30,323 nucleotides of DNA from M55B120 sp965549355. Lineage in GTDB: Bacteria > Actinomycetota > Humimicrobiia > Humimicrobiales > Humimicrobiaceae. Of the stretch, positions 14,591 through 22,846 are shown one piece after another; the stretch's first letter is position 1, and the number at the start of each line of letters is the position of its first letter. The notes under the pieces were generated by a model. The model did not search any database and had not been told where the DNA came from. It worked only from the letters and a program-made list of their open reading frames with translations. Both the position numbers and the translations under genes were made by a program. The stretch covers positions 1 to 30,323 of the forward strand of contig CBEVGD010000007.1 in assembly GCA_965549355.1 (NCBI GenBank), written 5' to 3'.

Positions 14591-15277
14591 TCAGTCCCCG
14601 TAAACCCCTCTCTTCTGGTCCCTTATTATCTCTCCTTCTTCCAGTTCTACTACCCTTCTTCTCATGGAGTTCACTATGCTCCGGTCATGAGTCGCCATCA
14701 CAACCGTAGTGCCAATGAGATTTATCCTGGAAAGTATCTTCATTATGCCGTCCGAAGTAGCAGGGTCAAGATTACCGGTGGGCTCATCTGCGAGAAGTAT
14801 CGGAGGGCGGTTTACAAATGCCCGGGCTATGGATATTCTCTGCTGCTCTCCTCCTGACAATTGATGGGGATAAGAATCATCCTTACCATGGAGCCCGACA
14901 AGCTTTAGTATCTGCGGCACCTGGACCTTTATTTCATATCCCGGCTTGCCTATGACTTCAAGGGCAAAGGCTACGTTTTCAAAAGCAGTCTTATTGGGAA
15001 GAAGCTTGTAGTCCTGAAAGACGCATCCTATATTGCGCCTCAGCTGCGGTATCCTGCTGTTCTTTAGATTGCATATATTTCTGCCGGCAATAAAGATGTT
15101 CCCGCTCGACTCAGAAATCTCTTTAATCAGGATCTTTATAAATGTCGACTTGCCTGAACCGCTGGGTCCTACAAGAAAAAGGAATTCACCCTTTTTGATA
15201 TTAAGGTTAACATTTTTAAGCGCAACAGTGCCATTTTCGTATATTTTATTTACTTTTTTAAATTCAATCATATCCAT
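14591..15277 (-). CDS. ftsE: Cell division ATP-binding protein FtsE
   Basis: The 228-aa ABC ATPase has Walker A GPSGSGKST (37-45), signature LSGGEQQR (140-147), Walker B ILLADEP (160-166) and H-loop H197 in MATHD. Its length and the immediate ftsX partner separate it from the related LolD/MacB ATPases. The start is ATG at 15277. A second ATG two codons later is possible, and the ribosome binding site is weak. It lies 45 nt downstream of prfB. Confidence 0.96.
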   Translation of the reverse strand: MDMIEFKKVNKIYENGTVALKNVNLNIKKGEFLFLVGPSGSGKSTFIKILIKEISESSGNIFIAGRNICNLKNSRIPQLRRNIGCVFQDYKLLPNKTAFENVAFALEVIGKPGYEIKVQVPQILKLVGLHGKDDSYPHQLSGGEQQRISIARAFVNRPPILLADEPTGNLDPATSDGIMKILSRINLIGTTVVMATHDRSIVNSMRRRVVELEEGEIIRDQKRGVYGD

Positions 15278-15322
15278 AATTCTTAAAAATCAGTCTCAAT
15301 ACTATATTTAATTATGTAGAGT

Positions 15323-16427
15323 TTACTCTCTGGCTAATTTTTTTTCAAGAAATCCTCTTATTAATAAATCAATATTGCCATCAAGCACGGATTGGACATC
15401 TCCTATCTCGACCAGGCTTCTATGATCCTTTACGAGCTGATAGGGCATCATCACATAGGATCTTATCTGATTACCCCATCCTATTTCTTTTTTTTCCCCT
15501 CTTAGCTTATCGATTTCCTCCTGTTTTTTCTTTTCCTCCAGTTCCAGGAGTTTTGACCCGAGTATCTGCATAGCTGTCTGTCTGTTTAGAAGCTGGGATC
15601 TTTCATCCTGGCATTGCACTATGGTCCCGGTCGGAATATGTGTTATCCTTACAGCTGAGTCGGTGACATTCACATGCTGCCCGCCCGCGCCGCTCGCCCT
15701 GAAAGTCTCTATCCTCAGGTCTTCTTTATTGATCTTTATATCGATCTCATTTTCTACGAGCGGTATTATATCTACAGAAGCAAATGAGGTGTGTCTTCTT
15801 TTTGCCGAGTCAAAAGGCGATATCCTCACCAGGCGGTGTATGCCTTTTTCGCTCTTTAAAAGTCCAAATACATTCCTGCCGGATACTGTAAAAGTTATGC
15901 TCTTTATACCTGCTTCGTCCCCGGGCTGCCTGTCGGTTATCCGATAAGAAAAATTTCTTTTCTCTATCCATCTGCTATACATTCTAAAAAGCATCTCTGC
16001 CCAATCAGCAGACTCCGTTCCTCCTGCGCCGGGGTGTATGGTCATAACAGCCGGATAGCTGTCATATTTATCACCCAGCATAGCTTTTTCCTCAAGTCCT
16101 AAAAGTGCTTCACCCGCCTCTGTAAGGCCGTCCTCCAATTCAATGGACAACTTGCTGTCTTCCCCGCTTTTAAGTATCTCAAGCGCTATCTCTGCATTTT
16201 CTAATCTGTCCCCTATTTTTTTTACTGAATCGATCACTTCTTTTATTTCGGTTATCTTCTGAGTGGTTCTCTGGGCATTTGCCCGGTCATCCCAGAAATC
16301 CCGGGACAGTGTTTCTTTCTGAAGTTTTTCAAGCTGATCTGTTTTTTTATCTATTTCAAAGACAATCCCTTAAATACACCAATTTTTTTAAAAGATCTTC
16401 ATATTTACTCTTTAATTCATCCAGCAT
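15323..16427 (-). CDS. prfB: Peptide chain release factor 2, with programmed +1 frameshift
   Basis: RF2 releases peptides at UAA and UGA codons. The gene is read in two frames. ATG at 16427 (AAAGGA upstream) encodes 23 codons ending CTT, then an in-frame TGA at 16358-16356. A +1 slip continues with EIDKKTDQLEKLQKE and runs to TAA at 15323, giving 367 aa in total, the normal RF2 length. The slip site AGGGATTGTCTTTGA keeps the same spacing of internal Shine-Dalgarno to CTT-TGA as the E. coli site. In the joined protein the codon-recognition SPF is at 203-205 and the catalytic GGQ at 248-250. A conventional single-frame call would lose the first 63 residues. secA ends 19 nt upstream. Confidence 0.96.
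16356..16371 (-). promoter_or_regulatory. prfB programmed frameshift site
   Basis: On the minus strand AAGGGA (16371-16366) serves as an internal Shine-Dalgarno, followed after 4 nt by CTT (16361-16359) and TGA (16358-16356). RF2 shortage delays termination at TGA and favours slippage to TTT-GAA, giving autoregulation. The base after TGA is A rather than the C seen in E. coli. Confidence 0.92.
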
Positions 16428-16446
16428 ATATTCCTTTCGGTCATTA

Positions 16447-18990
16447 TTATTTTCCACAACACTTTTTATATTTCTTGCCGCTCCCGCACGGGCATGGCTG
16501 ATTCCTGCCGATTTTCTCGGCTTCTGTCTTAACAATCTGTTTTCTTACCTGTTCCGGAGCGGACGGTCCGCTCATAGTCACATTTCTCAATTGCTGGCTA
16601 CGGGCTGTCTGCTGCTCAGCAGTCATTATCCGGGCATTAAAAAGAAGCTTTATGGTATCAAACTTGATCTCGTCGATCAGCTGCTTGAAAAGATTGAATG
16701 CCTCATGCTTGTATTCCACAACCGGATCCCTCTGGGCAATGGCTCTCAGGCCTATCCCTTCCTTGAGATAATCCATCTCCATAAGATGCCCCCTCCACAT
16801 ATTGTCTATTACATTAAGCATGACTACTTTTTCGAGCCTTCTTATAATCTGCGGAGAGTATTTATCTTCTCTTTCTGAATAGATCTCTTTCCCCCTGGAG
16901 ATGATCTCTTTTTTCAGCCTTGCTGTGTCCCATTTTTGTTCTATTATCTTTCCCCTGTCTAAGATATCTGAGATGTTTTCTTTTTTAAATACCGCACCGA
17001 GGAAGTTTCCAAGGCCCTCAAGATCCCACTTCTCGGGATATTCCCTGTCGCTTATATGAAAGCTTACACTTGCATCGACCACATCATCAAGCATGCTCAG
17101 TCCGGTATCTTTGAGGTCTTCCTTTTTAAGTATGTCCTTCCTGCGCGAATATATGACTTCCCTTTGCTTGTTCATTACATCATCATACTGGAGCACATGT
17201 TTTCTTACTTCAAAGTTCCTTCCCTCTACCTGCCTCTGCGCATTCTCAATCGACCTGTTTATGATAGGATGCTGTATGGGCATATCTTCAGGAAAATTGA
17301 ATGTCTGCATTATGCTGGATATCCTATCGGACCCGAAAAGGCGCAAAAGATCATCTTCCGTACTCATATAAAACTGGCTGGACCCGATATCTCCCTGCCT
17401 GCCGCTCCTGCCGCGGAGCTGATTATCTATCCTTCTGGACTCATGTCTTTCGGTACCGAGGACATGAAGCCCTCCGGCGTCCACTACTCCGTCTCCAAGC
17501 ACTATATCCGTACCTCTTCCTGCCATATTTGTAGCAATAGTAACGGTTCCTCTTTGTCCTGCCTTAGCTATTATCTCAGCTTCCTTTTCATGATATTTTG
17601 CATTCAGGACCTGATGGGGCATACCCCTCCTTTTAAGCATATCTGAGAGTCTTTCAGACTTTTCAATAGATATGGTGCCGACAAGTACGGGCTGGCCCCT
17701 GCCATGTCTTTCGATTATATCATCTACGACTTTTGCAAATTTCATATCTTCATCTTTATATATGAGGTCCTGAAGGTCCTTTCTTATCATAGGCATATTG
17801 GTGGGTATCACTACCGTATCAAGCTTATATATATGCCTGAACTCGGATGCTTCAGTTATTGCGGTACCGGTCATGCCGGCCAGCTTTTCATACATCCTGA
17901 AATAATTCTGTATGGTGATGGTGGCAAGGGTCTGGTTTTCGTCCCTGATCTTTACGCCTTCCCTGGCTTCTATCGCCTGATGGAGGCCCTCGCTGTATCT
18001 CCTTCCGGGCATGAGCCTTCCGGTAAACTCGTCCACGATGACGATCTGGCCGTCTTTGAGCATATAATCTACATCTTTTTTAAAAAGATGCCTGGCCTTA
18101 AGCGACTGGTTCAGGGCGTGTATATAACGGAAGTTCCGGGGATCATAGAGATTTTCCAGACCTGTCATTTCCTCTACTTTTCCAACACCTTCTTCCGTTA
18201 TTGCCACTGTCCTTGCTTTTTCATCTATATCATAATCTTCTTCATTAAGGCGGGGCACTATGCGTGCAAATTTTTGATAGAGTTCCGTTGTTCCGCTGGC
18301 CACGCCGGATATAATAAGAGGAGTCCTTGCTTCATCTATAAGTATGCTGTCTACTTCGTCGATTATGGCAAAGTGGTGCCCGTTCTGCACCATATCCCCA
18401 TCCTCTGACACCATATTATCCCTTAAATAATCAAAACCGAACTCATTATTGGTCCCGTGGACCACATCGCAGAGATATTGCTGCTTCTTATCAGACTTTT
18501 CCATTTCATGCTGAAGCAATCCGACTTTTAGGCCGAGAAACTTATATATGGGCCCCATCCATTCGCTGTCCCTCTTTGCAAGATAATCATTTACCGTTAT
18601 AAGGTGGGTACTCTTTCTCGTAAAAGAATTAAGATATACGGGCAGAGTGGCGGCCAGGGTCTTTCCTTCGCCGGTTTTCATTTCAGCTATTTTACCTTCA
18701 AAAAGGACGATTCCTCCCATTATCTGCACATCAAAATGCCTCATTCCTATGGTCCTTTTTGCTGTCTCCCTCACTACGGCAAAAGCTTCCGGCATGATAT
18801 TTTTAAGGTCCTCGCCGTTTTCATATCTTTTCTTAAATTCAGCTGTCTTGCCGGAAAGCTCCTCATCGGATAATCCGCTTATGCCTTCTTCAAGGCTGTT
18901 CACGGTTCCTATCATGACCTCATATCTTTTAAGGTTCTTTCCCTCCCCGGCTTTTAATAATTTACTCAATTTCTTAAACATAGAATACAT
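16447..18990 (-). CDS. secA: Preprotein translocase ATPase SecA
   Basis: The 847-aa motor pushes unfolded preproteins through SecYEG. Visible parts are Walker A MKTGEGKT (104-111), the DEAD-type box IIDEVDSILIDEARTPLIISG, the second helicase domain with TNMAGRGTDIVLG and QLRGRSGRQGD, the scaffold and wing regions, and the C-terminal zinc motif CPCGSGKKYKKCC, which binds SecB or lipids in other bacteria. The first ATG has GGA almost touching it. A second ATG three codons in (18981) has a better-spaced GGAA and gives MFKKLSK, closer to usual SecA beginnings. It is preceded by hpf (27 nt) and followed by prfB, an order common in Gram-positive phyla. Confidence 0.98.
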   Translation of the reverse strand: MYSMFKKLSKLLKAGEGKNLKRYEVMIGTVNSLEEGISGLSDEELSGKTAEFKKRYENGEDLKNIMPEAFAVVRETAKRTIGMRHFDVQIMGGIVLFEGKIAEMKTGEGKTLAATLPVYLNSFTRKSTHLITVNDYLAKRDSEWMGPIYKFLGLKVGLLQHEMEKSDKKQQYLCDVVHGTNNEFGFDYLRDNMVSEDGDMVQNGHHFAIIDEVDSILIDEARTPLIISGVASGTTELYQKFARIVPRLNEEDYDIDEKARTVAITEEGVGKVEEMTGLENLYDPRNFRYIHALNQSLKARHLFKKDVDYMLKDGQIVIVDEFTGRLMPGRRYSEGLHQAIEAREGVKIRDENQTLATITIQNYFRMYEKLAGMTGTAITEASEFRHIYKLDTVVIPTNMPMIRKDLQDLIYKDEDMKFAKVVDDIIERHGRGQPVLVGTISIEKSERLSDMLKRRGMPHQVLNAKYHEKEAEIIAKAGQRGTVTIATNMAGRGTDIVLGDGVVDAGGLHVLGTERHESRRIDNQLRGRSGRQGDIGSSQFYMSTEDDLLRLFGSDRISSIMQTFNFPEDMPIQHPIINRSIENAQRQVEGRNFEVRKHVLQYDDVMNKQREVIYSRRKDILKKEDLKDTGLSMLDDVVDASVSFHISDREYPEKWDLEGLGNFLGAVFKKENISDILDRGKIIEQKWDTARLKKEIISRGKEIYSEREDKYSPQIIRRLEKVVMLNVIDNMWRGHLMEMDYLKEGIGLRAIAQRDPVVEYKHEAFNLFKQLIDEIKFDTIKLLFNARIMTAEQQTARSQQLRNVTMSGPSAPEQVRKQIVKTEAEKIGRNQPCPCGSGKKYKKCCGK

Positions 18991-19016
18991 TCCGTTCCGA
19001 TTTTTAATAATATTTT

Positions 19017-19589
19017 CTAGATGGTAGGCTCGATCATGCCGTAATTGGATTCCTTCCTCCTGTATACCACGGCAGTCCTTTCAGATTCGGAATTTATAAA
19101 TACGAAGAAATCATGTCCGATAAGCTCCATCTGTATCACTGCCTCTTCAGGCGGGATAGGTTTTAAAATAAAAGTCTTTGTCTTTACAATAGATTTTCTG
19201 ATCTTCTCCTCTATATCCTTTAATTCTCCTGTTCCGGATTCTTCGATCTCACCGGGAACTGTCTCCTTTGCATGATTCTTTCTTCCTTTTGTTATTAACT
19301 TTTCTCTGTATTTTTTTATCTGTCTTTCAAGCTTGCTGCTGGATCTATCTATAGCTTCAAAGAAATCTGTTCCAACATCCGTAACTCTGATAACAGCGCC
19401 TGCTGCAAATACTGTTATTTCTATTTCTTTATTGTCGCTTATACGGGGATTTTTCTCTGCTTTGAACTTGACCTCTGTCCTGGTGGTCCTGTCCAGAAGT
19501 TTTTCTATTCTGTTTTTGATCTTTTTTTCCGAATAACTCTTGATCTTATTATTCAGATCAATGTTTCTTCCCTTTACAATATACTCCAT
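19017..19589 (-). CDS. hpf: Ribosome hibernation promoting factor, long form
   Basis: The 190-aa protein has the N-terminal S30AE/YfiA fold (about 1-100, with MEYIVKGRNIDLNNKIKSYSEKKI), a charged linker and the C-terminal dimerisation domain (about 133-190, KTKTFILKPIPPEEAVIQME and YRRKESNYGMIEP). Long HPF joins two 70S ribosomes into inactive 100S dimers in stationary phase or stress. The ATG has a strong AAGGAGG 6 nt upstream, one of the best ribosome binding sites in the window. It sits directly before secA, as in many actinobacteria and firmicutes. Confidence 0.96.
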   Translation of the reverse strand: MEYIVKGRNIDLNNKIKSYSEKKIKNRIEKLLDRTTRTEVKFKAEKNPRISDNKEIEITVFAAGAVIRVTDVGTDFFEAIDRSSSKLERQIKKYREKLITKGRKNHAKETVPGEIEESGTGELKDIEEKIRKSIVKTKTFILKPIPPEEAVIQMELIGHDFFVFINSESERTAVVYRRKESNYGMIEPTI

Positions 19590-19659
19590 CAGCAGCCTCC
19601 TTCTTGTTTGACAAATATTTTCTTACTTGATAGGCATAAAGCCGGCAAAGATTAATAAG

Positions 19660-19878
19660 CTACAATACTTTTACATTTTTTGCAAAATATCCGCGCTCAT
19701 CTGTATCAAGGTCGAATTCGACTTTCTGCCCTTTCAAAAGAGTCTTGAATCCTTCAGATTGGATTGATGAATAGTTTACAAATATTTCCGCTTCCCCCAT
19801 TGGGGTATCCGGACACATTATAAAGCCAAAACCTTTCTCAGGGCTAAACCACGATACTTTTCCTTTTAGTCCATCCAT
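19660..19878 (-). CDS. Cold-shock domain protein
   Basis: The 72-aa single cold-shock domain is a small RNA/ssDNA-binding beta barrel. RNP1 is KGFGFI and the RNP2 region is EIFVNYSSI, where the usual histidine is replaced by N (normally VFVHFSAI). The loop between them (MCPDTPMGEA) is slightly longer than in CspA. The ATG overlaps the comF stop as TAATG and has AGAGGAG upstream, so it is probably translated by coupling to comF. A csp inside the comF-hpf-secA run is not an arrangement that I recognise from model organisms. Confidence 0.92.
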   Translation of the reverse strand: MDGLKGKVSWFSPEKGFGFIMCPDTPMGEAEIFVNYSSIQSEGFKTLLKGQKVEFDLDTDERGYFAKNVKVL

Positions 19879-20579
19879 TATGCTCCTCTTGCCAGGGTCA
19901 GTAAAAATATCTTTTTTGGACTTCCCGACCTTATTATCCTGCAGATCTCCTTAAGCGTGCTTCCGCTTGTCCATACATCATCGATTACAAGGATGTTTTT
20001 ATCTCTGTAAGCCAGACAATCCCTGAGTTTGAAGCAGTCCAGTATATTAACCTCCCTTTCCTTCAGGCCCAGTCCTCCCTGGCGCTGAATCTTCCTTATC
20101 TTTACAATATTTCGCGCAAACGGCATTCCATGCCTTCCGGCAAAGCTTCCGGCAAGTATCTCCGTATGTTTTCCCGGCACAGTATCGATACAATCAATAT
20201 TCTTGCCTGAGAAATACTCTTTGTAGACATCCGACAGGAATCCTGTCAGTATATCTTTAAGATTGTAGATCTTCTTATATTTAAACTTTCTTATTATCTT
20301 TTTCATATTTCCTGTATAGAGGGCATATGATCTGTGTACCGTGAAATTATAATCTTCGGCCCTGCAGAAACTGCATATGCTCTTTTTCTCGCTATCATTA
20401 TCGTGACTGCGGCCCGAAAGCAGCCTTCCGCAATACCTGCAGCTGTAAATACTCTTATGAGATATTATTTCAGAGCCGCATTGCCTGCAAAGATAATCCG
20501 GCGATATCTTTCCACAAACAGCGCACGTCGGCGGTATTGCCAGGTCCTTAAGAAAATCAGTTATGCTTTTCTTTAACAA
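19878..20579 (-). CDS. comF: ComF family phosphoribosyltransferase-like protein
   Basis: The 233-aa protein has an N-terminal zinc-ribbon region with four CxxC pairs (C19/C22, C31/C34, C47/C50, C69/C72) and a C-terminal phosphoribosyltransferase fold with the PRPP loop VIDDVWTSGST (198-208). ComF proteins take part in DNA uptake in competent bacteria, but the family is also found in non-competent species, where its job is unclear. The start is TTG at 20579, with a poor ribosome binding site and no in-frame ATG alternative. Proximity to hpf and secA parallels actinobacterial genomes. Confidence 0.9.
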   Translation of the reverse strand: MLKKSITDFLKDLAIPPTCAVCGKISPDYLCRQCGSEIISHKSIYSCRYCGRLLSGRSHDNDSEKKSICSFCRAEDYNFTVHRSYALYTGNMKKIIRKFKYKKIYNLKDILTGFLSDVYKEYFSGKNIDCIDTVPGKHTEILAGSFAGRHGMPFARNIVKIRKIQRQGGLGLKEREVNILDCFKLRDCLAYRDKNILVIDDVWTSGSTLKEICRIIRSGSPKKIFLLTLARGA

Positions 20580-20593
20580 ATTATCTGCTTATC

Positions 20594-21733
20594 TTATTTA
20601 TCTTCCTCTGTATTTTTCCTGTCAATATCTATTACTTCATTTGACATGATCTTTACTGATGGATGGATCCTTATACCATCCTCTATGACACTTTTTGAAC
20701 CAATAACCGCTTTTTCGAGAACTGATACATTATCCTTTATCTCAGTCTCATAGCCTATTATGGCTCCGATAAGGGAAGCATCTTTCCCAATATAGCCGCT
20801 GCCCCATTTTATTCCCCTGTATAGTATGGCCCTTTCATCAACGGTAGTATTATTTCCCAGGATTATCGGCCCATACAGCCTGGCGTCTTTCTTTATGGTG
20901 CAGTCATCCCCGATGCATGCAGGCGGTATAATAGTAACATTTTCATGGATCTGGCAATTCCTGCCGATCCATACCCCTTCTTTTATTTTTTTTCCGGGTA
21001 TTTTGACTTTTACTTTTCCTTCAAGTGCGTCAAAATTGCCCTGCTGGTATTCATCCAGGCTCCCCACATCATTCCAGTATCTCTTATGTTTATATCCATA
21101 ATATGGTATATCTTTTTCAAGAAGTTTTGGAAAAAGGTTCTTGCCGAAATCATAGAACTGCCCCTTTGGGGGCATCAATTTAAACACATCGGTTTCAAAA
21201 AAATAGATACCGCTATTGGCAAGATTTGATTTTGCTTCACCGCTTAAAGGCTTTTCCTGAAATCCCTTTATCCTCTTATCCTCATCGAGGAGCACTACTC
21301 CGAACTGGGAAGTATCCTCGACTTCAGTCAGCACAAGCGTTCCCACGCCTTTTTTCTCTTTATGGAATTTGTATGCGCCCGAAAGGTCTATATCGGTCAG
21401 TGCGTCTCCCGATATTACCAGAAAAGTCTGTCCCTCAAAAAAATCTTCAACTTTCCTGACTCCTCCTGCTGTGCCCAGAAGCTTTTCCTCAAATGAATAT
21501 ACGATATTTATACCCCATTTGGAACCATCCCCAAAATGGTTTTTTATTTCTTCAGGAAAATAATGCAGATTGCAAACGATGTCCCTGAATCCATGCTTTG
21601 CGAGAAGATCTATTATATGCTCCATCACGGGCTTATTTACAATAGGAGCCATGGGCTTTGATATCAAATCGGTAAGAGGCCGCAGTCTTGTCCCTAATCC
21701 TGCTGCAAGGACCATTGCTTTTTTTCTGCTCAT
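20594..21733 (-). CDS. Sugar-1-phosphate nucleotidyltransferase with left-handed beta-helix domain
   Basis: The protein is 379 aa from the ATG at 21733, chosen because AAAGGG lies 6 nt upstream. A TTG five codons earlier would run through that site. The N-terminal nucleotidyltransferase domain has AAGLGTRLRPLTDLISKPM (residues 10-28) and VISGDALTDID. The C-terminal half (about 245-370) is hexapeptide-repeat beta helix (IGRNCQIHENVTIIPPACIG and following). It resembles the first two thirds of long mannose-1-phosphate guanylyltransferase/phosphomannomutase fusion proteins, but lacks the mutase part, which is encoded separately at 25326-26771. The nucleotide (GTP, UTP or dTTP) and sugar cannot be fixed. 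It follows mtnA after a 24-nt gap. Confidence 0.85.
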   Translation of the reverse strand: MSRKKAMVLAAGLGTRLRPLTDLISKPMAPIVNKPVMEHIIDLLAKHGFRDIVCNLHYFPEEIKNHFGDGSKWGINIVYSFEEKLLGTAGGVRKVEDFFEGQTFLVISGDALTDIDLSGAYKFHKEKKGVGTLVLTEVEDTSQFGVVLLDEDKRIKGFQEKPLSGEAKSNLANSGIYFFETDVFKLMPPKGQFYDFGKNLFPKLLEKDIPYYGYKHKRYWNDVGSLDEYQQGNFDALEGKVKVKIPGKKIKEGVWIGRNCQIHENVTIIPPACIGDDCTIKKDARLYGPIILGNNTTVDERAILYRGIKWGSGYIGKDASLIGAIIGYETEIKDNVSVLEKAVIGSKSVIEDGIRIHPSVKIMSNEVIDIDRKNTEEDK

Positions 21734-21757
21734 TATATTCCCTTTCAAAACTGCTTT

Positions 21758-22846
21758 CTATCTACTATAAAATATCTTTTTTATACTTTTGTCAAATGGA
21801 GGATAAATGACTTCTTCCTCTGTGATTATGGCTGTGATATTTTCTGCCGGAGTAACATCAAAAGCCGGATTTTTCACCGGCATATATTTAGGTATTATGG
21901 TTCTTCCGCGCACTTCCCTTACTTCCTTTTCATCCCTCTCTTCTATAGGGATGCCATCTCCGGTTTCCGTATTGATATCAATGGTAGACACAGGAGCGAC
22001 AATATAGAATGATACATTATAATGTTTTGCCAGTACTGAAAGGCTCAGGGTCCCTATCTTATTCGCACTATCACCATTAGCAGCTATTCTGTCGGCTCCC
22101 ACGATAACTGCGTCTACCTCACCTTTTGATATATAGTGTCCGGCCATATTGTCTGATATTATAAAGAAAGGTATCTTTTCCTGATAAAGCTCCCATGCCG
22201 TGAGCCTTGCCCCCTGCAGAAAAGGTCTTGTCTCGCCCACTATTACATTCTCTATCTTTCCCTCTCTATGAAGGCTCCTCACAACAGCAAGGGCCGTTCC
22301 GTAGCCGGAAGCTGCAAGCGCCCCTGCATTGCAGTGCGTCAGGATCTTTACCTTACCGGTCCGGCCCTCAAAGACTTTGAGACCATTATCTCCGAGACGG
22401 TAGTTTATCCTCAGATCCTCTTCTTCGATCCTTTCTGCTTCCAGAATTATCTTTTCCCTTATTCCATCTATATCCAGTGTATTATTGTCTGCTATGATCC
22501 TTTTTATGCGGTCCAGGGCCCAAAAAAGATTTACCGCAGTCGGACGCGTTTTTGACAGGTCTCTGATCTTTTCATCCATATGGGAAAGAAATTCGCTTTT
22601 TTTGCTTGCCCTGAAATCAAGCGCCGCTATTGCCGCTCCATATGCGGCGGTCACTCCTATGGCAGGAGCCCCCCTTACTACCATCTCTTTTATGGCCGCA
22701 GCTACTTCTTCTGCATTCGTGCAGCTATAGTAGACCTCCTCAAATGGAAGCTTCCTCTGATCGATAAGCTTTAGTACGGGCCTCTCCCATTTAAGGGTGC
22801 ATACATTTGAATCACCAGAGTATTTGCTCAGGTCCCCATTTCCCAT
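21758..22846 (-). CDS. mtnA: S-methyl-5-thioribose-1-phosphate isomerase
   Basis: The 362-aa enzyme converts methylthioribose-1-phosphate to methylthioribulose-1-phosphate in methionine salvage. The catalytic Cys is C172 in THCNAGALAASGYGTAL and the catalytic Asp is D252 in VGADRIAANGD, each 12 residues later than in the B. subtilis protein numbering that I recall, matching a slightly longer N-terminus. It overlaps ahcY by 19 nt. AGGAGG lies 13 nt before the ATG, rather far. No mtnK, mtnP or downstream salvage gene is present, so it may act in a truncated route, or on 5-deoxyribose-1-phosphate as reported for some bacteria. Confidence 0.95.
   Translation of the reverse strand: MGNGDLSKYSGDSNVCTLKWERPVLKLIDQRKLPFEEVYYSCTNAEEVAAAIKEMVVRGAPAIGVTAAYGAAIAALDFRASKKSEFLSHMDEKIRDLSKTRPTAVNLFWALDRIKRIIADNNTLDIDGIREKIILEAERIEEEDLRINYRLGDNGLKVFEGRTGKVKILTHCNAGALAASGYGTALAVVRSLHREGKIENVIVGETRPFLQGARLTAWELYQEKIPFFIISDNMAGHYISKGEVDAVIVGADRIAANGDSANKIGTLSLSVLAKHYNVSFYIVAPVSTIDINTETGDGIPIEERDEKEVREVRGRTIIPKYMPVKNPAFDVTPAENITAIITEEEVIYPPFDKSIKKIFYSR

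Noticed and set aside
16279..16878. Plus-strand open frame of 199 aa over the secA 3' end and prfB 5' end
   Set aside because: It is a shadow of two well-supported minus-strand genes and contains no recognisable domain.
17056..18408. Long plus-strand open frames of 196 and 234 aa
   Set aside because: They lie wholly inside secA in antisense. The secA frame is full-length with all motifs, and the plus frames show no domain or ribosome binding site.
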